A DNA stretch of 64,000 nucleotides from Melieria omissa (lineage: Eukaryota; Arthropoda; Insecta; Diptera; Ulidiidae), in assembly GCA_963971225.1 (NCBI GenBank), contig OZ020268.1, positions 111,196,830-111,260,829 on the forward strand, in the 5' to 3' direction. Position 1 is the stretch's first letter; each line of letters begins with the position of its first letter. The position numbers and the translations under genes are program-made. This document shows, piece by piece, positions 1 through 12,000 of the stretch. The notes below the pieces were generated by a model that worked only from the letters and a program-made list of their open reading frames with translations, was not told the DNA's origin and ran no database searches.

Positions 1-780
1 GCTTAATGCGGCGTAAAGTTCGCATTTGAATAGTCGAACAAGCAAAAGAAGCAAAACTAAAGCGACGAGCCGCTCTCCGCCAGACAAGTGTAAATAGCAC
101 GCAGCGCTCAGGGCAACGCCGCACACGCGACTGGGAAGTCACCGAGTGGAGAACGTTGGTGTAATTGGAATTTGGACACCGGGCGCTATCTGAGTGTTTC
201 ACTGTTGACATGGAGTCATGCGGCGTTCTGCAGTGCTCTCATTTGACAATAGGTGTCACTTCTATAGCCAGTTTAAAAACAGACTAATAAAAACATAATA
301 ACAACAACGAAGTTCAAGCAAAAAACACAATCAAAACAGTAAAACACTCGCACAAAAGCCACAAAATGAGCAGTTCGAAATAAATAAACGCGTTGTTCTG
401 TTCACGGCGGCAACACTTGACGCAGTGCGTATATCGTTTTGACTAAAAAAAATATATATAAATTTAAAACCGGCTCAAAAATTTTAAAATAGCAACAGCG
501 AATGAACACATAATTAATCCCGTACGAGAAAGAATCCAAATTATGAATTAACGCGATTCCAAGTAGATGGAAAAACGCAAAACGTGCTCGTCAGAACACC
601 GAAACGTGCGAGTGAAAGGTTAAACTCTTATTTCAGAAAACCGGTAAAGTGTCGAATGTGCGTCAGAAACAGCTATTCGAGCCATTGGCAATGCCCTACG
701 GTCTGCCTAACCGAACTGGAGTGATCGCGTTTTAGGATTCAAATATTTATAAGTGCAGAGGTCGATAAGAAAAATTTTGA
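1..780 (+). other. GC-richer block, possible non-coding 5' exon or promoter
   Basis: This block differs sharply from the AT-rich DNA that follows it at about 780. Its A-rich, CAA/AAC-rich composition resembles fly 5' untranslated leader sequence, and no long reading frame crosses it. A possible splice donor (ACCG/GTAAAG) lies near 646. It could be an upstream non-coding exon of the acid phosphatase gene that begins coding at 5875, or the edge of another gene to the left. There is no transcript evidence in the sequence, so this is inference. Confidence 0.25.
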
Positions 781-1940
781 TATGATAAAAAAATATAAAA
801 AAAAAAATTAAAAAATGTATTCTAAAATTAATTAATTGTTATTTAACAAAAAAAGTTTTTCAAGGTAATATAAATTTCTTAATTAAAAAAAAATTATATA
901 TAATAAAAAAATGTATAAATTTTTCATAACTATGTAAAAAACCAAGTTTCTGAAGTTATTCTAAAATGTTGTTTCTTTAAAAACTACAAAAGTACTTAAT
1001 TTTTCATAAATATTTAAAAAACAAAGCATTTTCAAGATACTCTAAAATAATTTGGTTTTGAAAAAATTTATTAAAACAAATGATTAAACTGTCCAAAATA
1101 TTTGTACAAAAATTTGCAAAAACGTTGTATAACTATTCATAAATATAAACAAATTTCAAAATACTCTAAAACGATTTGGTTTGAACAATTTTTTTTCAAA
1201 ATTATTAAGTTTTCATAAACATTAAACGATTTTTTTTAAGGAATTAATAATTTTCTATAATATTCATAAATATAAACAAATATCTATTCAATTCTATTCA
1301 TAAAAAATGGTTTGAAAAGTTTTTTTTCAAAATTATTAAGTTTTCATAATCATTAAACGATTTTTTCAAGGAATTAATAAATTTTTTTAAATATTATAAT
1401 AAAAAAATGTTTTTCAAGATGTTCAAAAATGTTTTTATTTAAAAACTGTTATAAAAGAAAATGTCATTTTGTTTTAATTGTTAAGTTTTCATAAACATTA
1501 AACGATTTTTTTTAAGAAATTACTAATTTTTCGTTTTTTATTCGTTGGTTTTTTGTTTTAGCAAAAATGTTATATAACCATTCATAAATATAAAAAAATT
1601 TCAAAACACTCTAAACCGTTTTGGTTTGAAAATTCTTTTTTTCAAAATTTTTTAAGTCAAATATTAAACGATTTTTTTTTTAAGAAATTAATAATTTTTC
1701 GTCAATATTATAATAAAAAATGTTTTTCAAGATGTTCAAAAGTGTTTTTGCTTAAAAAAGAAAATCTGATTTTTTCACAAAAATTTGTTCAAAGAAAGTT
1801 TTTCAAAATTTTATTAAATGTTTGTTTTAGATGTTACAAAAAAACAAAAAAAATTAAAAAACATCAAACTCTAAAATCTTTCGGGTTGAAAATTATTTTA
1901 TTAAAAGAATTCTAAGTTTTTCGTAAATATTATTGTAATA
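781..1940. repeat. Very AT-rich stretch with degenerate tandem units
   Basis: Long A and T runs dominate. From about 1130 to 1740 related segments recur. A motif of the form AAGTTTTCATAAACATTAAA followed by a T-run appears near 1205, 1340 and 1485, with a weaker copy near 1650. A second motif (CATTCATAAATATAAA) is seen near 1135 and 1580. The copies are diverged and spaced irregularly (about 140-160 bp). No gene is seen. Confidence 0.5.
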
Positions 1941-1951
1941 AAAGACAATTA

Positions 1952-2693
1952 TCAGGTGTACAACTTTGCTTCCGCCGTTTTTTTTTCTAAAATTAAAAGC
2001 TTTATTGCGAAAAAGTGCTTACAGATGTATTATTCAAAGTATTGTCCGTCGCTAGCGACAACTTTCTCCCATCTTTCCGGCAATTTTCGGATCCCGGCTC
2101 GAAAAAAGGAGTCCTCTTTTGACGCTATCCATGAAGCAATCCATTTTTCCAATTCTTCGAAGGATAGAAAATGTTGATCTGCCAGGCCGTGTGCCATCGA
2201 ACGGAATAGGTGGAAGTCAGAGGGCGACATCTGGGGAATACGGCGGGTGGGGCAAGACTTCCCATTTCAGCGTTTCCAGGTACTTTTTGACCACTTTTGC
2301 GACTTGAGGTTTTTTCTCTTCCACCACCATGTTTGTCTTCGACATCGAAATCACCATTTTTAAAACGTTGAAACCACTCCCGACACGTTCTTTCACTCAG
2401 AGCAGCATCACCGTTAGTTTCTGAGAGCATTCGATGCGCTTCAGCTGCATTTTTTTTTCGAATTGTAACAGAAAAGTAAAACTTCCCGCAAATGGCGAGA
2501 ATTGGGCACATAAACGGACATTTTCGAGCGTGAATAATACGAAAACAAGAACAACTGTCACTGAAACGGCGATGACAATTCGTTAGGCACTGTCCACACT
2601 CACTTTAAAGGCATTACCATCTATGTATTTCAACCAGCCTTAGCCGGTACAGCAACCTATCGGAAAACGGCGGAAGCAAAGTTGTACACCTGA
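1952..2693 (-). mobile_element. Internally deleted mariner element, copy A
   Basis: A 742-bp element with 30-bp perfect terminal inverted repeats beginning TCAGGTGTACAACTTTGC, flanked by TA duplications at 1950-1951 and 2694-2695. On the minus strand it encodes the N-terminal helix-turn-helix part of a mariner transposase (start codon complement of 2519-2521; motifs CREWFQRFKNGDFDVED and GGGRE). This is joined directly to the C-terminal part (HPPYSPDVAPSDFHLF, ending ASDGQYFE). The middle of the transposase, which carries the first two catalytic aspartates, is missing. The element is therefore non-autonomous but keeps both ends. Copy B at 8422-9164 has the same internal deletion. Confidence 0.93.
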
Positions 2694-2699
2694 TATATT

Positions 2700-5430
2700 C
2701 AAGATATTCTAAAATATTTTGTTAAAAAAATTATACAAAAAGAATTCTGTTTTTAATTATCAATTTAAATTTTTTTTTAATACTTGTAAAAATTTGTGCA
2801 AAATATTTTAAACTGATTGTCGCTCTAGGAAAAAAATCATAAACATGAAAAAAATTTTGACATACTTTAAAATGTTTTGTTTGCTTGTTTTAAAAAAATT
2901 TTATAAAAAAATTATTACGGTTTTATAAAAATTATAACATTTTTTTCAAGATATTTTAAAATTTTTTGTTTTTTAATTATATAAAACGGAATCATAATTT
3001 TTCTTTAAAATTTCAATTTTTTTTTAGTGTTTTTTTCAGAAAATGTTTTCAAATATTTTTTTGTAAATATTTGTGTAATGAATAAAATACAGTTTTGTAA
3101 AAATTTTTAAATAGTTAAAAATATTTTACAGCTTAATTAGTCTGCAAGGGTTAACAATTGTCTTCAAGCATTTCCATCTTCATTTTTTCGAGTAAGAAGA
3201 ACGTCTGGATCAAGAATCGAGCACAATTGAAAAACGCTTCCAGTGGCTTTGAAAAGAAAGAGTGATGAGTTTTAAATTTTCGATTTTAATTGAACGAAAG
3301 CAGAACAACAATATATGAGATAGATCCTCTCTTGCTCTCTGTTGGAGTTATTTTCACCTGCTTATCCACTGAATTACTTAGATGATAATGTGATTGTACA
3401 TGCGACTGGAATGGATTTACAGTCCAATAGTAGGTTTTGGTGATTATGCTTCACAGATACTACCAGATTATGATTTCACAGATACTACAAGAGCGGTCTT
3501 TACTGTGAAAACATTTACTTAGTACCGAACTATCGAACTCGCTCCGCGAAGTAAAAACTCGTTTCACATCTACTTTCTTTTTTTAGAAGTGGAGAAAGTA
3601 ACAGAACGTTTTAGAAGTGTAAAGCAAGTTATAACTGGCCAATCCTCACATGTGCTTGGGATCAAAATATACTCAGACTATTTTATGAGATCTAAGGAAA
3701 TCATCAACTCATATAAAAAATTAGACAAGGTCTAAGCGAACTCTAATACAATTAACAACGAAACAATTGTTTTTCTCTCAATTGTGATGAAATTTTTAAA
3801 CTTTTTTATTTGGTTGTATAAAAATAATTAAATTGTAATAAATTAACTAATTATCGTGTTGAAGATTTGTTGAAGGTGGTTTATTTTCCTAATTTAATTT
3901 TATTTGGCTGTAAAAAAAAACATTATTGCAGCTTAAAGTAGTAAAGTTTGTTGCAACGATTTTGAAATACGAGCTGCTTCAGGGAGTCTTAATCTTGTAG
4001 CTTCTTTAGTGATGTGATAGTTAGTTCTGTACGGCATCTTATTTGTTTAAATTAGCATAGCAAAAACATATTTAAAATATTGACAAAAATCCAACTTATT
4101 TTAAAAGAATAAGAATTTCTAAAAAATATGTAATATAATAAAAAAATATTATTATTATTATAATAAAAAAAATTATTATTTTTATCATGTTATTCACAAA
4201 ATAACACAAAAAAAAATTTGTATACATACATAACATAAAAAATAATACTAATTAAACTACAATTTAAAAAATTAAAATTTGTTCAAGAAAATAATAAAAT
4301 TTTTAAATTTTTAATAATAATAATAATAATTTTAAAGTAATTATAGTTACAATTTTAATTATAACTACCGAGACAAAATATTTTAATTTAATTATATTAC
4401 AAAAATAAGTTTATAAATTTTTTAACCTAACAAACTCTAAATTTTCAATTTAATTACATTTTAAGTTTTATTATAATAAAAAAATAATTTAAAATTAATA
4501 GTAAGACAATTACAGAAACAAAAATATAAGAATTTGTTTCAAACTATAACAAAAACATATTTAACTAAAAATATTTTACTGAAATTAGTAAAACATAATC
4601 ATATTTCGAAAAACTTTAGGTTTTTCCAATGTGACAAATAATTTCAAAAATATTGTGGTTAAAAAACAATATTTTTGTCTAATAAACAAAAAAAAAAAAC
4701 TACTATAATATAAAATTTACTATTTAATTACTAAATTATTAAATATATTATTGTTATTATTAAGTTATTGGAATAAAATCATATTTAACAAATTTTTTTT
4801 TCTAAATCTATTAAAAAATGTATTTTAAAATTATAAAAAAAGTATTTATTACTTTAATATTTTAAGTAGTTTTGTTAAATTGTTAAATAATAATTTTTTT
4901 ATTTATTTTTATTTATATTTTGTTAACTTATTGTTTTTTTTAATTATAGTTTTGACAAAAAAATTATACCACTTTTTTAATCTTTCTCAATTTAAATTGA
5001 CATTTTTTTTTAATAGGCAAAAATAGTTTTTTAAATATAATAAAAAAAATTATTTCATTATTAACCCTTTCCGAGATAAAAATAAACTCGTTCTGTATGA
5101 ATTGTATGGGCTGTAGTCAAATATATTGGACATTGTGACTGAAAGGTTTAATTTAATAAATTTTAAATATTTTATTGCAATTAGTAAAACTAAATCATTT
5201 TTAACTAAATTGAAATAATTTTTCCAATAATATTATAAGAAAATAGTATTTACTTTATTACTTGTTTTTTTTATGAAATTATTAAATACAAATATTTTTA
5301 ATAATTACAGTAATAATAATATTATTTAATGGCGACAAATTAAATTAATTTTTTTTCCAACAATTTTTTAGCAAAAAAATCATGCTAATTCCAATGTTTT
5401 TAACGAAAAATTCTTCAAATCTTTTCGTAC
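2700..5430. other. Gene-free AT-rich DNA
   Basis: Long A/T runs and TAA/TTA repeats, with a somewhat less AT-rich patch at about 3130-3730. No reading frame, RNA gene or complete transposon is recognised here apart from the small TTAA-bounded element at 5065-5147. Strand and function cannot be assigned. Confidence 0.6.
5065..5147. mobile_element. Tiny TTAA-bounded inverted-repeat element
   Basis: An 83-bp segment starting CCCTTTCCGAG and ending CTGAAAGGT, flanked on both sides by TTAA (5061-5064 and 5148-5151). The ends match the CCCTTTCG termini of the larger TTAA elements at 20331, 43158, 45198 and 48163. The short inverted ends and the TTAA duplication suggest a piggyBac-type MITE or its deletion product. 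The short length makes chance a real alternative. Confidence 0.4.
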
Positions 5431-5439
5431 ACTTCTTTC

Positions 5440-5874
5440 TTTTTTGGTTGAGAACATCTGACTCAAATCACTCAAAGCCAACAGACATTTCCGGTCCCAC
5501 AGCCGTAATACTCGTAAAATGAGCATTTACCACTTGACGCCGAACCGAATAATGATAACTCAACTCACACCGGCCATAAACTTTAACGAAAAACACAAAA
5601 GCCCGTTACACATTCGTAAGGTGTAAAAGTTTTGTCGCAACATGTGAAACACCTTTATCCACAACGTTGTTGTTGTTTTAGGCATGTAGAAAAACACGAA
5701 CTAGCATCAATTGTTGCTTGCTGAATCTCTTAATTAATTATAAAATTTGAGAAACAACACCAACAAAAAAACAAACAAACAAACAAATCGTATTAAGTGA
5801 GGCCGCACATTAAGCCGCAGCGAAAGGGCGCTCATGAAATTATAGAAATTTTTGTATAAAACACGATTTGAGAA
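5440..5874 (+). promoter_or_regulatory. Probable promoter/5' leader of the acid phosphatase gene
   Basis: Base composition becomes more balanced about 430 bp before the start codon, as expected for a promoter or 5' untranslated region. An in-frame TGA at 5869-5871 just precedes the first ATG, so coding cannot extend upstream. A possible splice acceptor (CCGCAG, ending 5820) would allow a non-coding upstream exon, but its pyrimidine tract is poor. No clear TATA box or initiator was identified, and the transcription start is unknown. Confidence 0.35.
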
Positions 5875-6030
5875 ATGCCGCGTTCGCATTTAACGAAAAA
5901 ACAGTGTCTGACGATCATGAGTGGCGTCGTGGCGATTGCTGTGGTGGTGTTTCTGTTGACGGGGCCGGCGGTGTTCTCGGCGGCGCTGGGCGAACCATCC
6001 GATACGGACACACTGGAGCTGCTCCATGTG
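5875..6030 (+). CDS. Acph-1: Acph-1 coding exon 1 (signal peptide)
   Basis: Encodes residues 1-52: a short basic stretch, the hydrophobic signal segment (VVAIAVVVFLLTGPAVF), then TDTLELLHV, the first beta strand leading into the active site. The donor is GTG/GTAAGT at 6031. Two in-frame ATGs exist (5875 and 5917). The second would put the hydrophobic core almost at the N-terminus, which is also a normal signal peptide layout. Confidence 0.9.
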
Positions 6031-9000
6031 GTAAGTGGACGCGATTATTGACGACAATCATTGTTGTGAACAGCCAAGCTATCGGTCTTCATCATTACTG
6101 TGGGTGCAACAATTAGTGAGACAATTATACATACGAACCAGACGCGGAGACTACAGTACAACTGAAGTGAGTGTACAAGTGTCAATTCGTTCGGTGATGA
6201 GAGGCGTGTTTAATCAGTTGTGCGTTAATCAAAGGTGACATCGCAGAGCTTAATTGCCTGGGGGTATATGGGCGCTTGAAACATGTATTTTTAAAAATAT
6301 GCATATAATTTTTTGATATGACAAGCGCACGAACACAATGATTGATGATGATTATTGATTGTGATTGATAACAATGCAAATATTGACTGTTGCGCTTAAG
6401 TTGCACTCAAAGTTGAAAATGGCTCGAACAAATACATAAAAAATCTGGTCAATAGCAAACAGCATTTGTTTTACAATATTATATGAGTGAATCTAGTGAT
6501 AATGACTTGGCGATTTGCTAAAAATTGCAATGCTAATTGCAATGTTATTATATTTTTTATGTAATTTGTTTATAGCGATTAAAAATACAACACATTTGTA
6601 CGTAATTTTTGTTATTTAGTTAACCATAAAAAAACATTATGGGGTAAAGCAAAGTGAGTGCCATATAAAGTGTTATAAAGTGTTTCGTTGGTTTAACTGT
6701 GTGCAATCTTAAAAATCTAAAAAATCTAAAATTTTCACCAGTCATAGAATATGAAACTTCGCCACTGTAAGCGTCGGAGTCAAGTTTAGAGTGGTTTTTG
6801 CTTTTAAAATTTTGTACATTACAAGTATATTTTAAATTTATTATTTATTAATTTTTTCTTTAAGACTTGGTTTTATTACTGCAGTGTTATATACACTTTT
6901 TTGTAATGACTGTGGTTCAACGATACTGCAAATACGTTATTGATAAAAAAGTCAACAATATAAACGTTATATGTTTTTTTTTATGGCATAAATAATGTTC
7001 GGTACATGTTTGTTAAAGGCAAATGAATAAAATAAACACAATATTACAATATTTACACAACAGCTTTTTGCATGTCGCAGTGAAATATTTTACATTATTG
7101 TGTGAAATTGTTTAAGAAATTACTGATGTAAAATATTTTTTGAAGTAAATGAAGCTGCACAAATATATATATACAGTTTGTCAAGTAAATGTTTGCAAAC
7201 TTAAAAAGGTAGATAAATTATTTTGGAAAGCTTATAAATATAACAGACATTGCAATATTTTGAGTTTTTTTAAAATATAGATTATTAGTAATGTCTATTT
7301 GATACGCGAAAACAGTGTAAAAAATCAAAAAAGGAATGAAGCTATATTTCAAACTGTCAAACTTGGTTCTTTCAAAACCAAGATTGCATTGAAAATTTGG
7401 CGCCGTACAGTTCCGAATAGTTTCATGAGATACATCAGTTCCGCATTCTATTTTCATATCCAAAGCCATTTTCCTTATTGAGATACGGGAGTTATCACGA
7501 ACTTTTCGGATGATTTTTCTTTCCTCTCTGTCAGACAGTTTTCTTGGTTGTCCAGGAGATACTTTCAAATCAATTCGCCCTTCAATACGCGAATCAAATA
7601 GACATTACTTTGATATTATATGAGAATGAAATATTCAATTAATCTGTATTTTTCAAATAATTCCAAAATATTGTAATTTCTGTTATATTATAAGCTTTTC
7701 AAAATAATTTTCTACCTTCTTTAAATTTGAAAACATTTACTTGACGAACTGTATGTGTACTAAGGGATCGCAATTTTTTGCCATTTTGCAATTCCGGGAT
7801 TTTAGGGGTTGAAACTTTGAATCCCACGATCTCGGCATTTAATACCGAGATTCATATAAAAATTTTTTTAAATAAAACAATTTTCTCAAATTGCATAAAT
7901 ACATGAGAGAACATCTTTCAGATACAATACTTCCCCTTCTAGCCCCTCCATTGTAAAAAAGGTTAATTTTCTTTATCAAAGTCTCAGATAAGGAGGGGGC
8001 TTTGGGGCTAAATTTATTTCGTCTGATCTTTCCAAAAATTTCTTAATAAAGTACTACAAATTAGTAATTTCATTTACTCAAATGCAGTCCCGAAAATCCC
8101 GGGAATCAAACCCTCTAATCCCTGGATTTTCGGCATCGCATTTAAGTAAATGAAATTACTAACTGTATTACTTTATTATCCAAGGTTTCGGAATGCCGGA
8201 CATTTTGCAGACCCGAAAATCCCGGGAATCAAACTCTTTAATCCCGGGATTTTTGGGGACTGGAAAATGACCGGGAATCCGGAACCCAGATTGCGATGCC
8301 TAGTATACATAACAAGTGATGATATTTTCATTGAATTGTAAAGTAGACATCTTTCGATTAAGTATGGAAAAAATATTCGTCAAATAAACACTGCGGCTTT
8401 GTTCTTTTCAATTTTCAATTATCAGGTGTACAACTTTGCTTCCGCCGTTTTCCGATAGGTGGCTGTACCGGCTGAGGCTGGTTGAAATACATAGATGGTA
8501 ATGCCTTTAAAGTGAGTGTGGACAGTGCCTAACGAATTGTCATCGCCGTTTCAGTGACAGTTGTTCTTGTTTTCGTATTATTAACGCTCGAAAATGTCCG
8601 TTTATGTGCCCAATTCTCGCCATTTGCGGGAAGTTTTACTTTTCTGTTACAATTCGAAAAAAAATGCAGCTGAAGCGCATCGAATGCTCTCAGAAACTTA
8701 CGGTGATGCTGCTCTGAGTGAAAGAACGTGTCGGGAGTGGTTTCAACGTTTTAAAAATGGTGATTTTGATGTCGAAGACAAACATGGTGGTGGAAGAGAA
8801 AACGGCCTCACGTCGCAAAAGTGGTCAAAAAGTACCTGGAAACGCTGAAATGGGAAGTCTTGCCCCACCCGCCGTATTCCCCAGATGTCGCCCCTTCTGA
8901 CTTCCACCTATTCCGTTAGATGGCACACGGCCTGGCAGATCAACATTTTCAATCCTTCGAAGAATTGGAAAAATGGATTGCTTCATGGATAGCGTCAAAA

Positions 9001-12000
9001 GAGGACTCCTTTTTTCGAGCCGGGATCCGAAAATTGCCGGAAAGATGGGAGAAAGTTGTCGCTAGCGACGGACAATACTTTGAATAATACATCTGTAAGC
9101 ACTTTTTCGCAATAAAGCTTTTAATTTTGGAAAAAAAACGGCGGAAGCAAAGTTGTACACCTGATACATTTTGACAAAGTTGTGGCTTTACCTCATCGAT
9201 GACGTCTTGGAGCTGGGCCTTGACAAAACCCCAAAGAAAGAAATTCAATGATCTTGGTGAAAAGTTCACAAAACCCCAAAGAAAGAAATTCAATGATCTT
9301 GGTGAAAAGTTTAGCTAGCAATTTTGGAAAATGATTGGATTTGGAAATCACCGGTTCAATAAAACTATTGTTTTCCCAATGATTATGCATTCTTTCTTTA
9401 TATATTGTTCCATTTTTATGAATAGAACCATGGTGGACCACAGCTGTAAAATTTCTGACGTGCAGAGACTTGCAGAGAAAAAGTGCCAGAAAGAAAAAAA
9501 ACTATGAATGTGAATTTCAGTGCTGCGCTTGTTATATTAGTAAAAAATAATATAGGTTTGCACAATTTTTTGAATTTTTTTTGATTTTGCTGCCTGACGT
9601 AAGTTAGCGAAATAATTAGCATTTTTGTTTTCATTAAATGTATTTTTTCGGTTGTTTTTTGTTTACGGCGTTTTTTTTTTGTTATGGAAACTACGCAATT
9701 AGCAGCATTAGCATATTTTTGCACAAACAAATCGAGTAGAAGAAAACATACTCAATGCTTCTCAAGGATGCTGACGTATGCTTTTCTCGATTTTTTCAAT
9801 GAAATGAATACAAGTTTTGCTAATTTATGCAATGTGCGTACAAATATTCACCATCACATTTGCACATTCAAATCTTGCTGCGTATGGCGCTTGAAAATTT
9901 CTGTAGCAGCGCCCTAAGGTTGCTTATCAGCGACGTCGCTGTCTGATTATGCAAATCAAATCAGCCTCTAAGCAGCGGGGAGAGTCGTACGCTTGCCAAA
10001 AGTGTCCAATATGTATTGTTACACACACCCTACAGCCAGCTGACCTTCGGCTGCTATCGGCGTCGGTTCGTCACACAGCTGTAAGTGCTTCAAATAGCCG
10101 ATAACTAATTTTCTCTATATTTGTACACTATTAAAAACTAATTTATTCACCATGTCGAGCGTAAAGTTTGCTAGTTTTTTTGTTTGCAATTTCCATGTAC
10201 TCTGCGATTAAATAATACGCGCACTTGTGTCGGCATTATCGCGTTTCAAGTCGCGTGAGCAACGCTCGATGTTAAGTTGTTGTTGTTATTATTGTTGTTA
10301 GCATTGAAAATGAACTCGGCGAAATCACGTTGAGGCAGCTCCACATACGCGCACTCTCGATAGCGCTCAGACATAGCCCAGACAGTGAATTTTGGCCGGT
10401 CGACAATGCAACTAGTAATGCGCTACAATATATACACATACATATATACATGTATGGTTTGCCAATATATGTATATATGTGTTTATCTAAGTGCATTTAA
10501 TTTTTTACTCCAACTGAATGACTAATTCAACATGAAATTTAAGGTTAATTTTATAAAATAAACCTTCGCTAAGAAGGGATTTTGGTAAATTCGGAATCTA
10601 AAGTTAGGTGTTAGAAACGTGATTAAGTAGGCCTAAAGTTTTCAAACTTGGTAAGAATACTTCAAATAAAAAACAATTCGACTAGTATTTTTCAGTTTTT
10701 CGAATATTTGACGGGATGAACAATGGGTCAAGGTCAAAAAACATGAACTATTTAATAGTTGGTGAAAAGACATAAAATACAAAAAATTTTTTACGTGTTT
10801 TTTAATTTTTGAAAATCAAAATATAACTGAAACAACTGAGAATAAAAGTTTGTATAAAGAAATATGATTAAATGGGCCTTTAAACTTCAATCTTGGTGAA
10901 AGTAATTCATATGAGAAATAACGCGACACGTGTTTTTAAATTTTTTTCGAAAATTAAAGTTTGACGGAGTCAGTAATGGGTTAATTTGTATGGAGAAACT
11001 ATGAAAAACATAGTTTAATGGACCTATTGACTTCAAATTTGGTGAAAGCATGTTAAACTAGAAGTAATTAGAGAAGCATTTTATAGTTTTTTAAAACCAA
11101 AGTGTAAAATGTGAACTGAGGGTTAACAATTTGTATGGAGAAACATGAATTAATTCACCTGTTATCTTCAAATAAAGGGAAAGCAATTAAAGTGAGGAAT
11201 AATTCGATACGGGTTTTTCATTTTTTTATAATAAAAATCTTACGATATCAAAGATGGGTTAAAAGTTTGTATGAATATAAAATTTGGAAAAAAAACATGA
11301 ATTAATGGGTCTATGGATTTAAAAAGTCAATGAAAGTCCTTCAAACGAAAAATAATTCGGGATGTGGTTTTCATTTATATGTAAATCAAAATGTAACAAG
11401 GTCAACTGAGGGTTAATAGTTTGTATTGAAAAACATAATTTAACGGGCATATTGACCTCAAACTTGGTAAAGGACCTTAAAATGATAAATGAGTAGACAA
11501 GTACATATTTTTAATTTTTTTTTCACAAAAACCTGCACGCTCTACAAAGGGTTAAGAGAAATGTGACTTGTTGGAGAAGGTATAGAAATAATTCAACGCA
11601 TGATTTTCAGTGTTTAAAAATCAACATCTGACGGAGTAACAATTTGTTAGAAGTTTATGTGAAGATGTTCACACCGGAGGGCCTATGTTCGACTCTTGGC
11701 TAGGGTTGTAAAATTGTGTTTTCATTATCTAGCTAAACATTTTATGGTTCAATTGTTTTCGTTCTCTTTGTTTGCGTTCTTACACATCGCATTGTTCTCT
11801 TTTGGTTTTGTATTCTCGTTGTGGGTAATAAAATGTCTGATTTTTTTATCTCTGTCTCTCTTTGTGCCAGTCATTGAAATCTCTAAAGACAAAGTTCAAA
11901 ATAGAAAATTTAGTTAAAATAAGACAGTTTGCCTCTTTCATTTGGTACCCAGATCTTCATTATTGCACTACCGCAAATATTAAAAAAAAACATTTGAAAT

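Noticed and set aside
1956..2307. Plus-strand open frames in the first mariner copy
   Set aside because: They are antisense shadows of the transposase remnant on the minus strand.
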